A stretch of DNA of 64,000 nucleotides from an uncultured Sphingomonadaceae bacterium (GTDB lineage: Bacteria; Pseudomonadota; Alphaproteobacteria; Sphingomonadales; Sphingomonadaceae), in the NCBI GenBank assembly GCA_947499975.1, contig CANMQE010000001.1, forward strand, positions 124,001 through 188,000. The letters are read 5' to 3'. The notes below the pieces were generated by a model. It ran no database searches. It saw only the letters and a program-made list of their open reading frames with translations, and was not told the origin of the DNA. Shown here one piece after another: positions 61,355 to 64,000 of the stretch. Each line of letters opens with the position of its first letter. Positions within the stretch are counted from its first letter, which is position 1. The translations under genes and the position numbers were made by a program.

Positions 61355-63756
61355 TCGGTCACCATCAGGGTGACTTCCTGCAAGTCTACCGAATCGGGGC
61401 CGACCATGATCGTGAACTCGCCGGGTTCGATGACCCGCTCCATGTCACGGTTCCACAGCATCAGCGAACGCGGCTCGATAGCGATATCGACCTGGCGCGT
61501 CTCACCCGGTTGCAATGTCACGCGCTGGAAGCCGGCAAGCTCCTTTACCGGGCGCGTGACGGAACTGATAACATCGCGCAGATACACCTGCACCACCTCG
61601 TCGCCCGCCATGTCGCCCGAGTTGGTGACGGGCACCCGCACCGTCACGCCCGATCCTGCCGGAATGGTGGATGCGGAAAGGACGGGAGGTCCGAAATCGA
61701 AGCTGGTGTAGGACAGGCCGTAGCCGAAGGGGTAAAGCGGCGTCACCTCGTCGAACAGGTAGCCGCGCCGCGCGCTGGGCTTGTAATTGTAGAAGTTCGG
61801 CACCTGGCCGACATTGCGCGCCGTTGTAACGGGCATCTTGCCGCCGGGGTTCACGATGCCGAACAGTGCATCGGCAATCGCCGTGCCCTGCTGTTCACCG
61901 GCATACCAGGTTTCCAGAATGGCATCGGCATGTTCCGCCACCATGGGATAGCTGGGCGGGCGGCCATTGATCAGCACGACCACCACCGGCTTGCCAAGCT
62001 CCGTCATCGCGGCGAAAAGCTCGTTCTGCTCGCCCACGAGATCGAGGCTGGTGCGGTCACCCAGATGGCCCGGTGCCCACCCTTCGCGGCTGGTCTTCTC
62101 GGTGTCGCCGATGAACAGCACGATGGTGTCGGCCTCGCTGGCGACTTCCACGGCCTCGGCGATGCGGCGGCGGTTTTCGGCGGGGTCGCCCAGTTCCACC
62201 GTGTCATCCCACCAGTCGTCGTCCCCCTTGGTAATTTCCACGCCGAGGGAGGTGACGATATTCGCCCTGTCTCCCACGAGAGAGCGGATGCCCTCCAGCG
62301 GGGTGACGCTGGCGCGCGGTTCGCCATAATAGCCGCCCAGTCGCGCGACATCAGCATTGGGGCCGATCACGGCGATGGTGGGTTTTTCCGCGCCGGCATC
62401 GGGCAAGGCGAGGGGCAGCACGCCGTCGTTCTTCAGCAGCACCAGCGATTTTGCGGCAGCTTCTCGCGCCAGCGCCACGCCCTCGGGACCATTGGAAGCC
62501 ATAGCCACCGACATGTCGGGCCACGGATCGTCGAAAATTCCGGCGTTGAACTTCATTGTCAGGAAGCGGCGCACGGCGGTGTCGATGGCATCCATCGAAA
62601 CGCGGCCTTCCTGCACGCTCTGCGTCAGGTTCACGAAGCCCGCACCTTCGGGCAGATCCACGTCCACGCCGGATTGCAATGCCAGTTCCGCAGCGGCGGT
62701 GTAACCGGGCACGATCTGGTGCAGGCGGGCCAGATCCTCGATCGCGTAATAATCGGAGACAACCGCGCCCTGATAGCCCCATTCGCCTCGCAGCACGTCA
62801 TTCAGCAGCCAGTTGTTGGCATGCGAGGGAATACCGTCGATCTCGTTATAGCTGGCCATCACGGCATCGATCGCGGTGCGGGTGACGACCTGTTCGAACG
62901 GCGGGAAGAACATCTCGCGCAAGGTGCGCTCGCTGATCTGTGCCGGGCCGACATTGGTGCCGCTTTCCGGCTGGCCGTGGCCGGTCATGTGCTTGAGCGT
63001 TGCCATCACCTGGCCATCGCGCAGCGTGCGCTGCGTGCCGAGGCCGGTCAGCCCTTCCACCGAGGCGACACCCATTTCCCCCACGAGATAGGGATCCTCG
63101 CCAAAGGTTTCCTCGATCCGGCCCCAGCGCGGATCGCGCGCGACGTCCACCACCGGAGAGAGCACGAGATGGACGCCGCGTGCGCGCACCTCGCCAGCGA
63201 TCAGATCGTTGATCTCGCGAACGAGATCGGGATCCCACGTGCTGGCAAGGCCGATAGACTGGGGGAAGGCCGTTGCATCCTTGGCAGCAAAGCCATGCAG
63301 CGATTCCTCGTGGAACAGGATAGGGATGCCGAGCCGGGTTTCTTCCATCGCCCATTTCTGGGCATCCAGCACGTACTGGATACTGTCCTCGATGCTGCGG
63401 CGGGGCACTTCGCGCGGGCTGGAGGGACCCAGGCGATCGGACGGGCGGGCGATCTGGCCGATCCCGGCGGGATATACGGCGGAGGCTTTTGCCGGATCGA
63501 AGACATCGTCCTCACCCTGAATCTCGCCCTTGCTGTCCCACACGGTGATGATCTGCGCGACCTTCTCCTCCAGCGTCATACGCGAAAGCAGGTCTTCCAC
63601 GCGCTGCTGCACCGGCAGGCTGGCATCCCAGTACGGCGCATCCTGCATGGCGCGCTCCACCGCGATTTCCTGCGCTGCCGCCGGTGCGACTGCCGCCATC
63701 TGAAGTGCTGCAAGACACACGCCGAGCGTCAGCGCGCTCCGTTTGATACAACCCAT
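61351..63756 (-). CDS. GH3 beta-xylosidase/beta-glucosidase, Sec signal
   Basis: An 801-aa exported GH3 enzyme. Signal peptide: MGCIKRSALTLGVCLAALQM then AAVAPAAAQ. The N-domain shows RMTLEEKVAQIITVWD, FHEESLHGFAAKDATAFPQSIGLASTWDP and the nucleophile Asp in VVSDYYAIEDLARL; KHMTGHGQPESGTNV and NEIDGIPSHANNWLL are conserved. The C-domain has VVVLINGRPPSYPMVAEHADAILETWYAGEQQG, and a fibronectin-III-like tail follows (VPVTNSGDMAGDEVVQVYLRD). It starts at ATG 63756 behind GAGGAA. It is first of the chain GH3-GH3-GH10 and diverges from GH67 at the third operator. Confidence 0.92.
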   Translation of the reverse strand: MGCIKRSALTLGVCLAALQMAAVAPAAAQEIAVERAMQDAPYWDASLPVQQRVEDLLSRMTLEEKVAQIITVWDSKGEIQGEDDVFDPAKASAVYPAGIGQIARPSDRLGPSSPREVPRRSIEDSIQYVLDAQKWAMEETRLGIPILFHEESLHGFAAKDATAFPQSIGLASTWDPDLVREINDLIAGEVRARGVHLVLSPVVDVARDPRWGRIEETFGEDPYLVGEMGVASVEGLTGLGTQRTLRDGQVMATLKHMTGHGQPESGTNVGPAQISERTLREMFFPPFEQVVTRTAIDAVMASYNEIDGIPSHANNWLLNDVLRGEWGYQGAVVSDYYAIEDLARLHQIVPGYTAAAELALQSGVDVDLPEGAGFVNLTQSVQEGRVSMDAIDTAVRRFLTMKFNAGIFDDPWPDMSVAMASNGPEGVALAREAAAKSLVLLKNDGVLPLALPDAGAEKPTIAVIGPNADVARLGGYYGEPRASVTPLEGIRSLVGDRANIVTSLGVEITKGDDDWWDDTVELGDPAENRRRIAEAVEVASEADTIVLFIGDTEKTSREGWAPGHLGDRTSLDLVGEQNELFAAMTELGKPVVVVLINGRPPSYPMVAEHADAILETWYAGEQQGTAIADALFGIVNPGGKMPVTTARNVGQVPNFYNYKPSARRGYLFDEVTPLYPFGYGLSYTSFDFGPPVLSASTIPAGSGVTVRVPVTNSGDMAGDEVVQVYLRDVISSVTRPVKELAGFQRVTLQPGETRQVDIAIEPRSLMLWNRDMERVIEPGEFTIMVGPDSVDLQEVTLMVTE

Positions 63757-63803
63757 GAAAAATTCCTCTAACCCAATGCGCGGCTTGACTGCCGCCCCCT
63801 TTG

Positions 63804-63817
63804 TGGTAGCGCTACCA
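63804..63817. promoter_or_regulatory. LacI-type operator, copy 3 (perfect palindrome)
   Basis: TGGTAGCGCTACCA is identical to its reverse complement over 14 bases. It lies between the divergent GH3 and GH67 genes, 47 bases upstream of the GH3 ATG. Copies 1 and 2 differ at the last positions. On the minus strand TTGACA at 63842-63837 could be a -35 element for the GH3 operon, placing the operator over the -10 region. Confidence 0.85.
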
Positions 63818-63831
63818 TGATGATGGGGAGA

Positions 63832-64000
63832 ATGCTTGTCAACCGCTTTGCCGCAATGCTTGCCGGTGCCGTGATAACAGCGGTACTGCCGGGCGGTGCG
63901 CGGGCAGAAGACGGTTACGACCTGTGGTTGCGCAACGCGCCATTGCAAGGGCAGCAGCTGGAGGCATTGCGCGCCCATTCCCCGATGCTTTCGGATGCCG
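63832..64000 (+). CDS. GH67 alpha-glucuronidase, N-terminal part (cut by window edge)
   Basis: The visible reading frame gives MLVNRFAAMLAGAVITAVLP then GGARAEDGYDLWLRNAPLQGQQLEALRAHSPMLSDA. After a signal peptide ending GGARA, the mature start EDGYDLWLR matches the opening of GH67 alpha-glucuronidases, which release 4-O-methyl-glucuronic acid from the ends of xylo-oligosaccharides. Placement beside GH10 and GH3 and behind the operator fits. The start is unsure: in-frame ATGs at 63817, 63820, 63823 and 63832 are possible, and only the last gives a normal signal peptide without touching the operator. The gene continues past base 64000, so catalytic residues are not visible. Confidence 0.72.
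   Translation, partial: MLVNRFAAMLAGAVITAVLPGGARAEDGYDLWLRNAPLQGQQLEALRAHSPMLSDA

Noticed and set aside
59678..63771. Long open frames opposite both GH3 genes
   Set aside because: The minus strand carries two complete GH3 enzymes with signals and catalytic residues; the plus-strand frames have no recognisable motif and lack ribosome-binding sites.

Overview
This window is high-GC chromosomal DNA from an alphaproteobacterium, most likely a sphingomonad of the Erythrobacteraceae type. The evidence is a circularly permuted (two-piece) tmRNA gene with tag ANDNEALAIAA, the lptD-surA-pdxA-rsmA order, an HdaA-like DnaA regulator, EpsC-type serine acetyltransferase, and a large TonB-dependent receptor flanked by flavin-dependent tryptophan-halogenase homologues. 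No rRNA, tRNA, CRISPR array or transposase was seen.

Bases 1-42957 are mostly core genome. They carry mscL; the tmRNA; an arginine succinyltransferase block (M20 hydrolase, astA, astB) joined by 4-bp stop/start overlaps; a PilZ protein; the minus-strand chain lptD-surA-pdxA-rsmA; pepA, a 48-aa DUF2256 gene and holC; ndk; two tandem NTF2-like genes, the second frameshifted; purM, a purN fused to a YjbR domain, and a sulfotransferase; hdaA; cysE; gph; glmU and glmS; a GGDEF/EAL protein; purS-purQ; an alpha/beta-hydrolase/OsmC fusion; an M16 peptidase; a DUF3857/transglutaminase protein; purC; a Na+/H+ antiporter; a 541-aa orphan protein; and wrbA.

Bases 43102-64000 form a carbohydrate (glucurono-xylan) utilisation locus built from three divergent promoter regions. 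Each region holds one copy of a LacI-type palindrome, GGTAGCGCTA(A/C)C, at 45461, 54202 and 63805. The first region separates an alpha-ketoglutarate-semialdehyde-type dehydrogenase and a DUF6445 2OG-Fe(II) oxygenase-like gene from a sugar/H+ symporter and two halogenase homologues. The second separates two halogenases and a JmjC/cupin-8 protein from the TonB-dependent receptor. The third separates two GH3 glycosidases and a Tat-lipoprotein GH10 xylanase from the start of a GH67 alpha-glucuronidase, which is cut by the window edge. The inferred flow is surface or periplasmic depolymerisation by GH10, GH67 and GH3, outer-membrane uptake by the receptor, inner-membrane uptake by the symporter, and oxidative pentose or uronate breakdown to 2-oxoglutarate.

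The most unusual part is the set of halogenase and iron-oxygenase genes wired into this sugar regulon. Three halogenases keep the catalytic Lys, Glu and WxWxIP elements. The fourth, translationally coupled to an intact one, has lost all three and looks like a pseudoenzyme. What this module modifies cannot be read from the sequence.
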